Assembly (NCBI GenBank): GCA_900113425.1
Contig: FOZF01000003.1
Span: 124,001-188,000, forward strand
Direction: 5' to 3'
Length of the DNA: 64,000 bases
Origin: Stenotrophomonas maltophilia
GTDB lineage: Bacteria; Pseudomonadota; Gammaproteobacteria; Xanthomonadales; Xanthomonadaceae
Shown: positions 26,712 to 37,300 of the stretch, piece after piece
Layout: each line of letters begins with the position of its first letter
How positions within the stretch are numbered: position 1 is the first letter of the stretch
Program-made: the position numbers and the translations under genes
Notes under the pieces: model-generated
What the model was told of the DNA's origin: nothing
Seen by the model: only the letters and a program-made list of their open reading frames with translations
Database searches by the model: none

Positions 26712-27233
26712 TCAGCCTTTCTTCTTCTTGGCCAGGGCGATCACATCGCCCAGCAGCTGCAGCTGTTCGGTGCTGGCCGGCAGCTCGCGTTCGAGTTTTT
26801 CGATTTCCTCGCGGAAATCGGCCACATCCTCGAAGCTGCGGTAGACCGAGGCGAATCGCACGTACCCCACGTGATCGAGCTTGCGCAGCTCGTTCATCAC
26901 GAACTCGCCCACCTTGATCGAGGGCACTTCACGCTCGCCACTGAGGCGCAACTGGTGGACCACCGCACGCACCGCCGCTTCGATCTTGTCTTCCGGCACG
27001 GCACGCTTCTGCAGCGCGCGATCGAAGCCGGCGCGTACCTTGCGCTGGTCGAAGGCCTCGCGGGTGCCATCGCTCTTGACGATGGCCGGCAGCTTCAGTT
27101 CGACGGTTTCCAGGGTGCTGAAGCGCTCGTTGCAGGCCTCGCACTCACGCCGACGGCGGATCGTCGCGCCGTCTTCAGAGACGCGCGAGTCGATGACCCG
27201 GGTATCGGCATGTTGGCAGAAGGGGCAATACAT
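26712..27233 (-). CDS. nrdR: NrdR, transcriptional repressor of ribonucleotide reductases
   Basis: NrdR represses nrd operons, sensing ATP and dATP. The 173-residue protein has the zinc ribbon with CPFC at residues 3-6 and ECEACNERF near residues 30-38. An ATP-cone domain follows ([21 protein letters not shown], split here as [10 protein letters not shown] then KVRAGFDRA, and [16 protein letters not shown]). The lysine-rich C-terminus (ALAKKKKG) is typical of gammaproteobacterial members. It lies between glyA and ribD, a conserved neighbourhood. The 214-bp upstream gap holds no clear promoter and a TGCCTGA-AAAG-TCAGGCA stem at 27437-27454. Confidence 0.96.
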   Translation of the reverse strand: MYCPFCQHADTRVIDSRVSEDGATIRRRRECEACNERFSTLETVELKLPAIVKSDGTREAFDQRKVRAGFDRALQKRAVPEDKIEAAVRAVVHQLRLSGEREVPSIKVGEFVMNELRKLDHVGYVRFASVYRSFEDVADFREEIEKLERELPASTEQLQLLGDVIALAKKKKG

Positions 27234-27436
27234 TGAACGCCTGGCTCAGGGGGCAACCTACGCCACGGTCATGGCGGCGTCGCAAAGGTACCTGAGAAGG
27301 GGCTTTCCGGCAAATTTCATGTGCTGTGCGAGCGCTCGTCAAGGGCAACCCTGCAGCCGTCCCAGGTGCACCCGAATACGCAGAAACACCCTGATGCGTG
27401 AGGCTGGACAGGCCATCCCTACACCACCATGCGACT

Positions 27437-27454
27437 TGCCTGAAAAGTCAGGCA
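27437..27454. repeat. Stem-loop at the end of the small membrane protein gene
   Basis: TGCCTGA and TCAGGCA pair around AAAG; the membrane protein stop codon (27448-27450) lies within the right arm. No T-run follows on the minus strand. It may be a weak terminator or mRNA stabiliser. Confidence 0.35.
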
Positions 27455-27894
27455 CCCGGAAGGTGAGCAGGCCGCCAGCGCAGCCAGGCCAGATGCGCCG
27501 CCGGCAGCAGCAGCGGCGGGCCGAACAGCAACAGGCTGAAGCCCTCCATGCGTTCGGTCAGGCCGACCACCAGCGCCAACACGACGGCGGGCACTGCAGC
27601 CAACGCTCCCAGCGCCAGCAACGCCCACCACACCCCGCCCACCGCCAGCAGGCGAGGCCGGCCCTGCAGCAGGAAACCGGCGCCGATGTACAACCAAGCA
27701 GCTATGCCCAGCGCCCCGGCAGCGCCCCAGCACACCAGCAGCAGCCGGCTCGGCAGGCGGGTTTCCTGCATCAGGCCGGAGTACACGCCCACCAAGGCCA
27801 CGGTGCCTCCCAGCAGCACGCCTGGCAGCCCGAACAGCAGGGCCTGCACGAGGTGCAGGCGCTTGTGCAGACGCTCATCCATACGCTCATCCAT
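27448..27894 (-). CDS. Small integral membrane protein of unknown function
   Basis: The 148-residue product is not recognised. It has a short charged N-terminus and four predicted membrane segments, at about residues 17-40, 48-74, 83-110 and 118-137. It is rich in Leu, Ala, Val and Gly, with no charged active-site motif. The first eight residues are MDERMDER, encoded by a perfect 12-bp tandem duplication, so the start could be either ATG. It lies between glyA and nrdR in the same direction, separated from glyA by a GGGGTC palindrome. Confidence 0.6.
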   Translation of the reverse strand: MDERMDERLHKRLHLVQALLFGLPGVLLGGTVALVGVYSGLMQETRLPSRLLLVCWGAAGALGIAAWLYIGAGFLLQGRPRLLAVGGVWWALLALGALAAVPAVVLALVVGLTERMEGFSLLLFGPPLLLPAAHLAWLRWRPAHLPGA

Positions 27895-27915
27895 GCGCGT
27901 TGCTCTCCCTGGGTC

Positions 27916-27954
27916 GGGGTCGGAGCCCTTCCCTGCGGGAAGGGCTCCGGCCCC
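27916..27954. repeat. GGGGTC-family palindrome downstream of glyA
   Basis: Arms GGGGTCGGAGCCCTTCCC and GGGAAGGGCTCCGGCCCC enclose a TGC loop with a single mismatch. It is the longest intergenic member of the family seen here. It lies 9 bp after the glyA stop and 22 bp before the start of the next gene, and could attenuate glyA readthrough. Confidence 0.8.
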
Positions 27955-27963
27955 ATCAGCCGA

Positions 27964-29217
27964 TCAACCGTAGACCGGGTACTTGCGGCACTGCGCGCTG
28001 ACGGCATCGCGCACGCGGGCGATCACGGCGTCATCGTTCGGCGCATCGAGGACATCGGCGATCCAGTTGGCCAGATCCACGCAGTCCTGCTCGGTGTAGC
28101 CACGGGTGGTCACCGCCGGCGTACCCAGGCGCAGGCCGGAGGTCACGAACGGCGAACGCGGGTCGTTCGGCACCGAGTTCTTGTTGACGGTGATGTGCGC
28201 CTTGCCCAGTGCGGCTTCGGCGTCCTTGCCGGACACGTCCTTGCCGATCATGTCCACCAGCATCAGGTGGTTCTGGGTGCCGCCGGAGACGATCTTGTAG
28301 CCGCGCGCGATGAGCGTGTTGGCCATCGCCTGGGCGTTCTTCACCACCTGCTGCTGATAGGTCTTGAAGGCCGGTTCCAGCGCTTCCTTGAAGGCCACCG
28401 CCTTGCCGGCGATGACGTGCATCAGCGGACCGCCCTGGATACCCGGGAACACGATCGACTGCAGCTTCTTGACCAGGTCCTCGTCGGCACCCTTGGCGAC
28501 GATGATGCCGCCGCGCGGGCCGCGCAGGGTCTTATGGGTGGTGGAGGTGACGACGTGGGCGTGGTCCAGCGGGCTCGGATAGACGCCGGCGGCGACCAGA
28601 CCGGCGACGTGGGCCATGTCGACGAACAGGTAGGCACCGACCTTGTCGGCGATGGCGCGGAAGCGTGCCCAGTCGATCACCTGCGAGTAGGCCGAGAAGC
28701 CGGCCACGACCATCTTCGGCTTGTGCTCCAGGGCCAGGCGCTCGACTTCGTCGTAGTCGATCAGGCCCTGGTCGTTCACGCCGTACTGCACGGCGTTGAA
28801 CAGCTTGCCCGAGGCGTTCACCTTGGCACCGTGGGTGAGGTGGCCGCCGTGGGCCAGGCTCATGCCGAGGATGGTGTCGCCCGGCTGCAGCAGCGCGAAG
28901 TACACGGCCTGATTGGCCTGCGAGCCGCTGTGCGGCTGCACGTTGGCATAGTCGGCGCCGAACAGCTGCTTGAGGCGGTCGATCGCCAGCTGCTCGGCGA
29001 TGTCCACGTATTCGCAACCACCGTAGTAACGCTTGCCCGGATAGCCTTCGGCGTACTTGTTGGTCAGCTGGCTGCCCTGCGCTTCCATCACTGCCGGGCT
29101 GGTGTAGTTCTCGCTGGCGATCAGCTCGACATGGTCTTCCTGGCGCTGGGTCTCAGCGGCGATGGCCTTGGCCAGTTCGGGATCGTAGGATTCGATGCGG
29201 ACGTCACGCGGGAACAT
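27964..29217 (-). CDS. glyA: GlyA, serine hydroxymethyltransferase
   Basis: GlyA is the PLP enzyme that interconverts serine and glycine and charges tetrahydrofolate with a one-carbon unit. The 417-residue length is standard. Visible motifs are [18 protein letters not shown] near residues 33-50, the [17 protein letters not shown] block near 95, and the PLP-lysine segment [14 protein letters not shown] near 225 with Lys in [14 protein letters not shown] and [15 protein letters not shown] lie in the C-terminal domain. GGAG stands six bases before the ATG. It heads the leftward glyA-nrdR-ribD gene group. Confidence 0.97.
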   Translation of the reverse strand: MFPRDVRIESYDPELAKAIAAETQRQEDHVELIASENYTSPAVMEAQGSQLTNKYAEGYPGKRYYGGCEYVDIAEQLAIDRLKQLFGADYANVQPHSGSQANQAVYFALLQPGDTILGMSLAHGGHLTHGAKVNASGKLFNAVQYGVNDQGLIDYDEVERLALEHKPKMVVAGFSAYSQVIDWARFRAIADKVGAYLFVDMAHVAGLVAAGVYPSPLDHAHVVTSTTHKTLRGPRGGIIVAKGADEDLVKKLQSIVFPGIQGGPLMHVIAGKAVAFKEALEPAFKTYQQQVVKNAQAMANTLIARGYKIVSGGTQNHLMLVDMIGKDVSGKDAEAALGKAHITVNKNSVPNDPRSPFVTSGLRLGTPAVTTRGYTEQDCVDLANWIADVLDAPNDDAVIARVRDAVSAQCRKYPVYG

Positions 29218-29303
29218 CGGGTACTCCAGCAGGCAGGGAAAGGGGGTGTACGGCTCAGCCCCTGATTGTAGCCCCGCACCGGCCGGCTGGGGCCGAAACG
29301 GAC

Positions 29304-29334
29304 GGGGCCGGATCCCTCGAGGGAATCCGGCCCC
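29304..29334. repeat. GGGGTC-family palindrome upstream of glyA (copy 1)
   Basis: GGGGCCGGATCCC and GGGAATCCGGCCCC pair around TCGA. It lies in the 188-bp gap between glyA and the RcnB-like gene, 22 bp from a second, differently arranged copy. Confidence 0.65.
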
Positions 29335-29356
29335 GTATGGTTTCGATGGGTGTTGC

Positions 29357-29395
29357 AGGGTCAGAGCCCTTTCCGTGGAAAGGGGTCCGACCCCT
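29357..29395. repeat. GGGGTC-family palindrome upstream of glyA (copy 2)
   Basis: AGGGTCAGAGCCCTTTCC and GGAAAGGGGTCCGACCCCT pair imperfectly around GT. It ends 10 bp before the RcnB-like stop codon. The two copies fill the gap, leaving little room for a glyA promoter, which was not identified. Confidence 0.65.
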
Positions 29396-29405
29396 GCCGC
29401 ACTCC

Positions 29406-29885
29406 TCAGCGGCTGCTGAGCACGTACTGGGCGATCACGCCGGTGGCGATGGCAACCAGCAGCATGTTGCCGCGGTCATCACGGATCCAATGGTGGCCAT
29501 GGGGCGGGCGGCGCAGGTGGTAGCGCGGGTAGTCGTTCACCACGTAGATCGGGCCGCGATAGTAGTCGCGGTAGCGGTGCCCCACCTTCCAGCCATAGCC
29601 GGGGCCGTAGGCAGGGCGGTACACCACGCGCGGCGGCGGTGCCGGGCGGTAGTAGCGGTCATGGTCACGGTGCCACTCGCGGCGATCCTGGCGGTAATCG
29701 CGCCGGGCCTCGCGGCGGTCGCGCTCCCAGTCACGCCGGTCCTGCCGCCACTCGCGGCGATCCTCCCGCCACTCGCGGCGGTCGTGGCCGCGGCCGCGAT
29801 GGTCGTCGTCGGCAAATGCCGGGGCAACCGCGCCGAGCGCCAGCACAGAGGCCACGGCTCCGGCCATTACTCGATTGATGCGCAT
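29406..29885 (-). CDS. RcnB-like exported protein with an Arg/Asp-rich repeat region
   Basis: The 159-residue protein has a signal peptide ([23 protein letters not shown]). About 45 residues of near-heptad repeats follow ([21 protein letters not shown]), then a C-terminal RcnB-type domain: [36 protein letters not shown] and [11 protein letters not shown]. RcnB of E. coli is periplasmic and linked to nickel/cobalt homeostasis, but no RcnA-type exporter is next to this gene, so the metal role is not shown. The ATG at 29885 has AGAGG upstream. The repeat tract is highly charged and probably helical. Confidence 0.75.
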   Translation of the reverse strand: MRINRVMAGAVASVLALGAVAPAFADDDHRGRGHDRREWREDRREWRQDRRDWERDRREARRDYRQDRREWHRDHDRYYRPAPPPRVVYRPAYGPGYGWKVGHRYRDYYRGPIYVVNDYPRYHLRRPPHGHHWIRDDRGNMLLVAIATGVIAQYVLSSR

Positions 29886-29938
29886 GTCAGACCTCTGCTT
29901 GGTGGGTGGTGACCCCATATTGCGCACCGGATCTGAAC

Positions 29939-29956
29939 CGTTTCCGGCTGGAAACG
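29939..29956. repeat. Stem-loop in the gap between the RcnB-like gene and ettA
   Basis: CGTTTCC and GGAAACG pair around GGCT. It lies 54 bp upstream of the RcnB-like start. No function can be assigned. Confidence 0.4.
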
Positions 29957-30041
29957 CTTCCCGTTTCAGGACTGTGACGGCGATTCAGGCGGCGGCCAGC
30001 CCGGGCCGCTCCACGTGGCGCGGCGGGTAACCGGTTCCGGC

Positions 30042-30047
30042 TATAAT
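30042..30047 (+). promoter_or_regulatory. Consensus -10 upstream of ettA
   Basis: A perfect TATAAT lies 89 bp before the ettA ATG, with no recognisable -35 at 16-18 bp. It is the best promoter candidate in the 250-bp divergent gap. Confidence 0.5.
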
Positions 30048-30135
30048 TGGCGGTATTCCATTCAAGTCTGTGCCCGCTGCCGCACCGGGAACCTCCCGTG
30101 ACGGTCGGGCGCAGGGTCGCGCCTACGGAGACCTC

Positions 30136-31800
30136 ATGTCCTCGCAATACATCTACACCATGAACCGCGTGTCCAAGGTGGTCCCGCCCAAGCGGCAGAT
30201 CATCAAGGACATCTCGCTGTCCTTCTTCCCGGGCGCGAAGATCGGCCTGCTGGGCCTGAACGGCGCCGGCAAGTCGACCGTGCTGAAGATCATGGCCGGC
30301 GTGGATACTGATTTCGAGGGCGAGGCACGCCCGCAGCCGGGCATCAAGGTCGGCTATCTGGCGCAGGAACCGGAACTGGACCCGAACAAGACCGTGCGCG
30401 AGTCGGTCGAGGAAGGCGTGGGCGAAGTGCTGCAGGCCCAGGCTGCGCTGGAGGCGGTGTACGCGGCGTACGCCGAGGAAGGCGCCGACTTCGACGCCCT
30501 GGCCAAGGAACAGGAGCGCCTGGAGGCGATCCTGGCCGCCGGCGACGCGCACACCCTGGAAAACCAGCTGGACGTGGCTGCCGATGCGCTGCGCCTGCCG
30601 CCGTGGGATGCCAAGATCGCCAACCTGTCCGGCGGTGAAAAGCGCCGCGTCGCGCTGTGCCGCCTGCTGCTGCAGAAGCCGGACATGCTGCTGCTGGACG
30701 AACCGACCAACCACCTCGACGCCGAGTCGGTGGAATGGCTGGAACAGTTCCTGGCGCGCTACACCGGCACCGTGGTGGCCGTCACCCACGATCGCTACTT
30801 CCTGGACAACGCCGCCGAGTGGATCCTGGAACTGGACCGCGGCCGCGGCATTCCGTGGAAGGGCAACTACACCGAATGGCTGGTGCAGAAGGATGAACGC
30901 CTGAAGCAGGAAGAAAACCAGGAAAAGGCCCGCCAGAAGGCGATCCAGAAGGAACTGGAGTGGTCGCGCCAGAACGCCAAGGGCGGCCGTTCCAAGGGCA
31001 AGGCCCGTCTGGCCCGCCTGGAAGAGCTGCAGTCGCAGGATTACCAGAAGCGCAACGAGACCAATGAAATCTTCATCCCGCCGGGCGAGCGCCTGGGCAA
31101 CATGGTGATGGAGTTCAAGAACGTGTCCAAGAAGTTCGGCGACCGCCTGCTGATCGACAACCTGTCGATGCTGATTCCGCCGGGCGCGATCGTCGGCATC
31201 ATCGGTCCGAACGGCGCCGGCAAGTCGACGCTGTTCAAGATGATCACCGGCCAGGAGAAGCCGGATTCGGGCGAGATCGTGATCGGCCCGACCGTGCAGC
31301 TGTCCTACGTGGACCAGAGCCGCGACAAGCTGGAAGGCAACCACAACGTCTTCCAGGAAATCGCCGGTGGCCTGGACATCCTCAACATCAACGGCATCGA
31401 GATCCAGTCGCGCGCGTACATCGGCCGCTTCAACTTCAAGGGCCAGGACCAGCAGAAGATGGTCGGCTCGCTGTCCGGTGGTGAGCGTGGCCGCCTGCAC
31501 ATGGCCAAGACCCTGCTGCAGGGTGGCAACGTGCTGCTGCTCGACGAACCGTCGAACGACCTGGACATCGAAACGCTGCGTGCGCTGGAAGACGCGCTGC
31601 TGGAGTTCCCGGGCAACACCTTCGTGATCTCGCACGACCGCTGGTTCCTGGACCGCATCGCCACGCACATCATCGCTTTCGAAGGCGACTCGCACGTGGA
31701 GTTCTTCCAGGGCAACTACCGCGAGTACGAGGAAGACAAGAAGCGTCGCATGGGCGATGACGCTGCGCCGAAGCGCCTGCGCTTCAAGGCGCTGAAGTAA
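30136..31800 (+). CDS. ettA: EttA, energy-dependent translational throttle ABC-F ATPase
   Basis: EttA is a ribosome-binding ABC-F protein that gates the first elongation step according to the ADP/ATP ratio. The 554-residue protein has two ATPase domains and no membrane part. The Walker A motifs are GLNGAGKST and GPNGAGKST. The signature motifs are LSGGEKRR and LSGGERGR, and the Walker B segments are LLLDEPTNHLD and LLLDEPSNDLD. The inserted arm lies around residues 95-140, and the charged linker KQEENQEKARQKAIQKELEW lies between the domains. The ATG giving MSSQYIYTMNRVSK is chosen from family knowledge; the frame is open 22 codons further upstream. Confidence 0.95.
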   Translation: MSSQYIYTMNRVSKVVPPKRQIIKDISLSFFPGAKIGLLGLNGAGKSTVLKIMAGVDTDFEGEARPQPGIKVGYLAQEPELDPNKTVRESVEEGVGEVLQAQAALEAVYAAYAEEGADFDALAKEQERLEAILAAGDAHTLENQLDVAADALRLPPWDAKIANLSGGEKRRVALCRLLLQKPDMLLLDEPTNHLDAESVEWLEQFLARYTGTVVAVTHDRYFLDNAAEWILELDRGRGIPWKGNYTEWLVQKDERLKQEENQEKARQKAIQKELEWSRQNAKGGRSKGKARLARLEELQSQDYQKRNETNEIFIPPGERLGNMVMEFKNVSKKFGDRLLIDNLSMLIPPGAIVGIIGPNGAGKSTLFKMITGQEKPDSGEIVIGPTVQLSYVDQSRDKLEGNHNVFQEIAGGLDILNINGIEIQSRAYIGRFNFKGQDQQKMVGSLSGGERGRLHMAKTLLQGGNVLLLDEPSNDLDIETLRALEDALLEFPGNTFVISHDRWFLDRIATHIIAFEGDSHVEFFQGNYREYEEDKKRRMGDDAAPKRLRFKALK

Positions 31801-31809
31801 CGCAACAGG

Positions 31810-31836
31810 AAAGGCCGCGCTCGCGCGGCCTTTCTC
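31810..31836 (+). terminator. Intrinsic terminator after ettA
   Basis: AAAGGCCGCG-CTCG-CGCGGCCTTT is a perfect 10-bp hairpin ending in a T-rich tail (TTTCTCCTT), 9 bp after the ettA stop. It separates ettA from the permease gene. Confidence 0.85.
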
Positions 31837-31883
31837 CTTCTGTGGGTCGCCCGCTTGCTGGCGACACCTCCGCGAGAAGCCCC

Positions 31884-33200
<1,317 letters not shown>

Positions 33201-33210
33201 TCAGGCGAGG

Positions 33211-33231
33211 GGCCCGCTGTCCCGGCGGGCC
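33211..33231. terminator. Stem-loop between the permease gene and bcsZ
   Basis: GGCCCGC and GCGGGCC pair around TGTCCCG in the 41-bp gap between convergent genes. There is no T-run on either side, so termination strength is doubtful, but the position suits a bidirectional terminator. Confidence 0.5.
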
Positions 33232-33241
33232 GGTGGTGCAC

Positions 33242-34378
33242 TCATCGCCATGCCGGTCGCAGCTGGCCATCCACGCCGAAACGCCAGCGGCCCTCGGCCC
33301 AGCCCCGGCCGAACAGGGCCAGCATCTGCGAATAGTAGGCCGGTGCGTCGGCACGCTGCTGTTCCGGGCTGGGCAGGCTGGCCAGCAGCGACTTCGCCAG
33401 CCCCTGCTCGCGCTGTGCCAGCACACAGGGCAGTACAGCCGCGCGGAAACCATAGTTGCCTTCGCCCTGCCCCTGCCCGCTGCGGGTATCGACCTTTTCC
33501 CAGAGTGCCGCACCGCTGCGCAGGCGCTGCAGCGGACCGGACAACGCCGCCAGCTGCCGCCGGAACAACGGATCGCGAGGGGCCGTCATGCCTGCCCACG
33601 TATAGCAGCGGATCGCATCGTAGCCTCCCACCGCTCCGTTCACCGGATCGGCCACGAAGCGCCCCTGCTGCCACGCCGCCCAGTCCGGTGCATAGCCGTG
33701 CGGGCTGGTCTGCTCCAGCAGCGTGGTCGCGTTGTCCGCCAGTTGCGCCCAGGGCCCGCTGCGATCGGCCGCGGCAAAGCGCCGCAGCAGCGGCAGCGGC
33801 AGATAGCTGGGATTGACCCGGGTCGCATCGCCTTCGACGAATCCCTGCGGTCCCGGCAGCAGCATCGGGCCGAGACCGGGCAGCTGCACGATTTCCCTTT
33901 CCCGCACCTGCCCCAGCATGCCCCCGGCGATGGCCTGCAACGCAGGACGGTGCCAGAGCCGCCCCGCTTCAAGCAAGGCGTAGGCCAGCCACAGATCGGA
34001 ATCGGACGCCGGATTGTCGTCCAGTACGCGCCAGCCGCCCTTGTCATCGCGTCCCCACAACCAGGCCGGCAACCGCTGCCGCATATCGCCCCCGGCCAGG
34101 TTGTCCTGGGTCCAGCCCAGAACGCGATCGAACAGCGCCTGATCGTTGTCGACCAGCGCGAAGAACAACGCATACGACTGCCCTTCCGACGTAGTGCGCT
34201 GGTCATCCTGGCTGCGGTCGATCATGCGTCCGTCGTTGCTGAGGCTGCTGTCCAGCAGCACCTGCCAGGCCGGCCAGCGCGGCGCTGCGAGCGCACGCCC
34301 TGCGCCCATGGCCAGCAACGGCAAGGCGGCCGTCGCCTGCAGCAATCGGCGGCGTTGCGGGTCAGCGGAACTCGCCAT
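33242..34378 (-). CDS. bcsZ: BcsZ, periplasmic endo-1,4-beta-glucanase (GH8)
   Basis: BcsZ trims nascent cellulose in the periplasm and is needed for orderly export. The 378-residue protein has a GH8 domain with the catalytic Glu in TTSEGQSYALFFALV and the Asp region in DDNPASDSDLWLAYALLEAG. Substrate segments RLPAWLWGRDDKGGW and NPSYLPLPLLRRFA are also present. The signal sequence contains RRRLLQATAALPLLAMG, a twin-arginine-like pattern, so Tat export is possible. The ATG at 34378 overlaps bcsC by 17 bases. It is the last gene of the cellulose operon, after bcsC rather than before it as in E. coli. Confidence 0.93.
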   Translation of the reverse strand: MASSADPQRRRLLQATAALPLLAMGAGRALAAPRWPAWQVLLDSSLSNDGRMIDRSQDDQRTTSEGQSYALFFALVDNDQALFDRVLGWTQDNLAGGDMRQRLPAWLWGRDDKGGWRVLDDNPASDSDLWLAYALLEAGRLWHRPALQAIAGGMLGQVREREIVQLPGLGPMLLPGPQGFVEGDATRVNPSYLPLPLLRRFAAADRSGPWAQLADNATTLLEQTSPHGYAPDWAAWQQGRFVADPVNGAVGGYDAIRCYTWAGMTAPRDPLFRRQLAALSGPLQRLRSGAALWEKVDTRSGQGQGEGNYGFRAAVLPCVLAQREQGLAKSLLASLPSPEQQRADAPAYYSQMLALFGRGWAEGRWRFGVDGQLRPAWR

Positions 34379-37300
34379 AGGGCACCAGCGGCGACACGGG
34401 CAGCGGCAGGTTGCCCTGCCAGGGCTTGAAGGTATAACGCAGATAGAGCTGGAATGTGTTCGGCGAGAAGTCACGGCTGCGCTGCAGGGTTCCCGCCGCG
34501 CCCAGGACGATGTGATCGCCCAGCCGCCGCTCCACGGCCGCGTAGAGCCGATAGCCGGTGCCGGTGCTGCGGCTGTCGCCGGTGTACAGGCCGGCCTCGT
34601 CCAGCGCGAGAGCACCGTACTGCGGCTCCAGCTGTGCCACCACACGCTCGATCAGCGCCTGGTCCGGGAAGCGGCTGATCGACGCCGTGCGCGCGGTGGA
34701 AACACTGACCGACCCATCCACCCGCAGCGACCACAGATCATTGCGCCAGGCAAAGCTGGCCGGCAGGCTCAACGAGGCATAGCGCTGCGGGCTGTAGTAG
34801 CCGCCCTGGCCCAGCGAGTAGCCGCCCAGATCCTTCTGGTAACGCCAGTACATGGCCGTGGTGCCGACGTCCAGGCGCATGTCCGTACGCTGGATCAGCT
34901 TGTGGTACCAGCCGACCATCGCACGCGCACGCGTGTTGTCCACGACGTTCCGACCGGTCAACCGGTGCCAGCTCCAGTTCGACCAGACACCATTGCGTCC
35001 CCCCTCATCGAAGCCCAGGCTGAAGGTGATGCCATTGGCGGTCACCCCACCCCAGGCAATGCCACTGCGAGGATCATGGGCACCGGCCTGTGACAGCAGG
35101 GAGTTGGTCATCGGCCGCCGCGACAGCGTCGCCCCCCAGCCGAGCCGGCCCAGATCGCCATTGGCGGTGATGCCCCCCAGCCAGTTGCCGATCACATAGT
35201 GGGACGGCGTATGGCCAAGGTCGACATTCCAGCGATCGTCCAGCGTGCGCCAGCCGGCCGCGAAACCTGCACCGGAACTGCGCCGCTGATGCACGAAGCG
35301 GGTACATCCCGGGGCCTGCAGCCGCGAGCCATCGGCACGCAGCAGCGACAGGTCGCAGCTGCCGAAATCCTCGTCGTACGTGCCGTCGGCGCCGGTGCGG
35401 AAGCGCCCTGCGTCGAAGTGCACCTGTTCGATGCGCGCCCAGCCGAGCCCACCTGCAAACGGCGCATCCAGATGCGCGATGCGGGTGTCGCGCCCGAGGC
35501 GGGAAATGCCGGGCGTTCCGTCGCTGCGACGACCGGTATCCTGCATCACCGTCAGCGTGGGATTTTCCTGCTGGTACAGCGTTTCCACGTCGCTGCGCAG
35601 GCTGCGCCGCAGCCAGTCGTCTCCGACAGTCTCGCGGCTGGCCAGGGTCAGCGCGCGGTTGTCGCGCGGCTGTGCCTGCGATGCGGCCAGCAGGCCGTTG
35701 TCGGCCATCGCCTGCGCGTACATGTCCAGGGCCTGCTGCGGATCCTCGCGGCGCACCAGTCGCGCCGCGTCGCGCCAGGACTGTGGATCCGGACCGTTTC
35801 TGCGAGCCAGCAGCGCGCGCAGGATCGCCAATGCCTTGGCGTCCTCGTGCAGGTCGGTCCAGATGCCGGCCAGCTGGCGCTGCTGGCCGAGCGCATCTTC
35901 GGCGACCACCGGGGGCGAGAGCCGCATCTGCCGCCGCGCGTTGTCCAGATCGCCGGCACCGATCCAGGCCTGCACCTGGCCAAGCTGTGCATCGACATTG
36001 TCCGGCTGCTCCGCAAGCACCCGCTGGTAATACTGGAGGGCCTGCAGGTGGTCGCCGCGCAGGCGCGCCCAGTCGGCCAGCAGCAGGTTGTTCTCCGCAC
36101 TGGCCGGCTGCTGTTGCAGCAGGGCGATGGCTTCCGGCTCGCGTCCCTGCGCGCGCAGCGCCCAGAGATGATCGATGAGCTGCTGCCGGCGCAGCCGTGC
36201 GGACAGTGCGCGGATATCGTCATCCCTTTCCGCCAGCGGCACCGCATCCAACACCGCCAGTGCCTGCGGCAGGCGATCGGTGCCGGACAGATACAACGCC
36301 TGCGCGTAGCGTGCTTCAGCGCTGTCATTGCGCGCCACCATGTCCGCCACCACCGCATCGGCCTCGGCAGGCCTGCCCGCGGCCTGCAGCTCAACGGCCA
36401 GGGCACGGGCGAGCCATGCATCGGCGGGCAGCTCCACGCGCAGCTCATGCCCGAGCGCAAGGGCGGCCTCCGCATCGCCGGCCGCCAGCGCCTGCTCACG
36501 TCGTTCGCGCAGGCGACTGATCCGCAGCTGACGCAGATCCTCGGCGTACAAGCTGCGCTGCGCGGCCGGCAACGCGTTGATGAAGGTCTCCAGACGCTCC
36601 GGATCGGTCCTCCCATACAGCTGCACGAACCTGCGGATCACGTTGGCATCGTTCGGCGCCATCCGCCTCGCGGCCTGCAGCTGGCGTTCGGCCGAGGCGT
36701 CGTCGCCACGGGCCACGGCAACATCCACCTGTCCCAGCCGTGCATTGACCTCGCGTGGCTGCTGCCGCCGCGCCTGCGCGTACAACGCATCCGCCTGGTC
36801 CAGCCGGCCGGCACCGAGTGCGGCATCGGCCTGGTCCAGCAGCAGCCAGTAGCGCGTACTGGCAATGAGGTCGCGCCATTTGTCGCTGCTCTCGCCGACG
36901 GGCGTGGCCTGGATCGCGCGTTCGAACAGGCCGATCGCCGACTCGCGACGACCCTGTCGCATCTGCGCCATGCCCAATCCTCCCAGGAAGGCGGCTTCGC
37001 GTGGATAGGCCCGCAACGCCTGCTGGAAGGCACGTTCGGCCTCGGCATCGCGCCCGCGCTCAAGCAGTTGCTGGCCACGCAGACCCGCCCGCCAGGCCGG
37101 ATCACTGACCTGCCTGTGCTGCTCGGCATAGCGCTCTCGCACCAGGGCGATGTCATTGAAGGTGGGATTGCGGGTGATGAACTCCTGCAGGCGACGCACG
37201 CTGCGCTCATCGGCGGGCTGGTCCTGCAGGTACGCCCACTCGGCATCGGCAGCCAGCCCGCGGGCGTCGGGGTTGCGGCCCATGCGCCGCAGCGCGTCGA

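Noticed and set aside
29640..29780. Possible CRISPR-like repeats in the RcnB-like gene
   Set aside because: The periodicity is that of a coding Arg/Asp/Trp heptad tract in a continuous frame, with no spacers.
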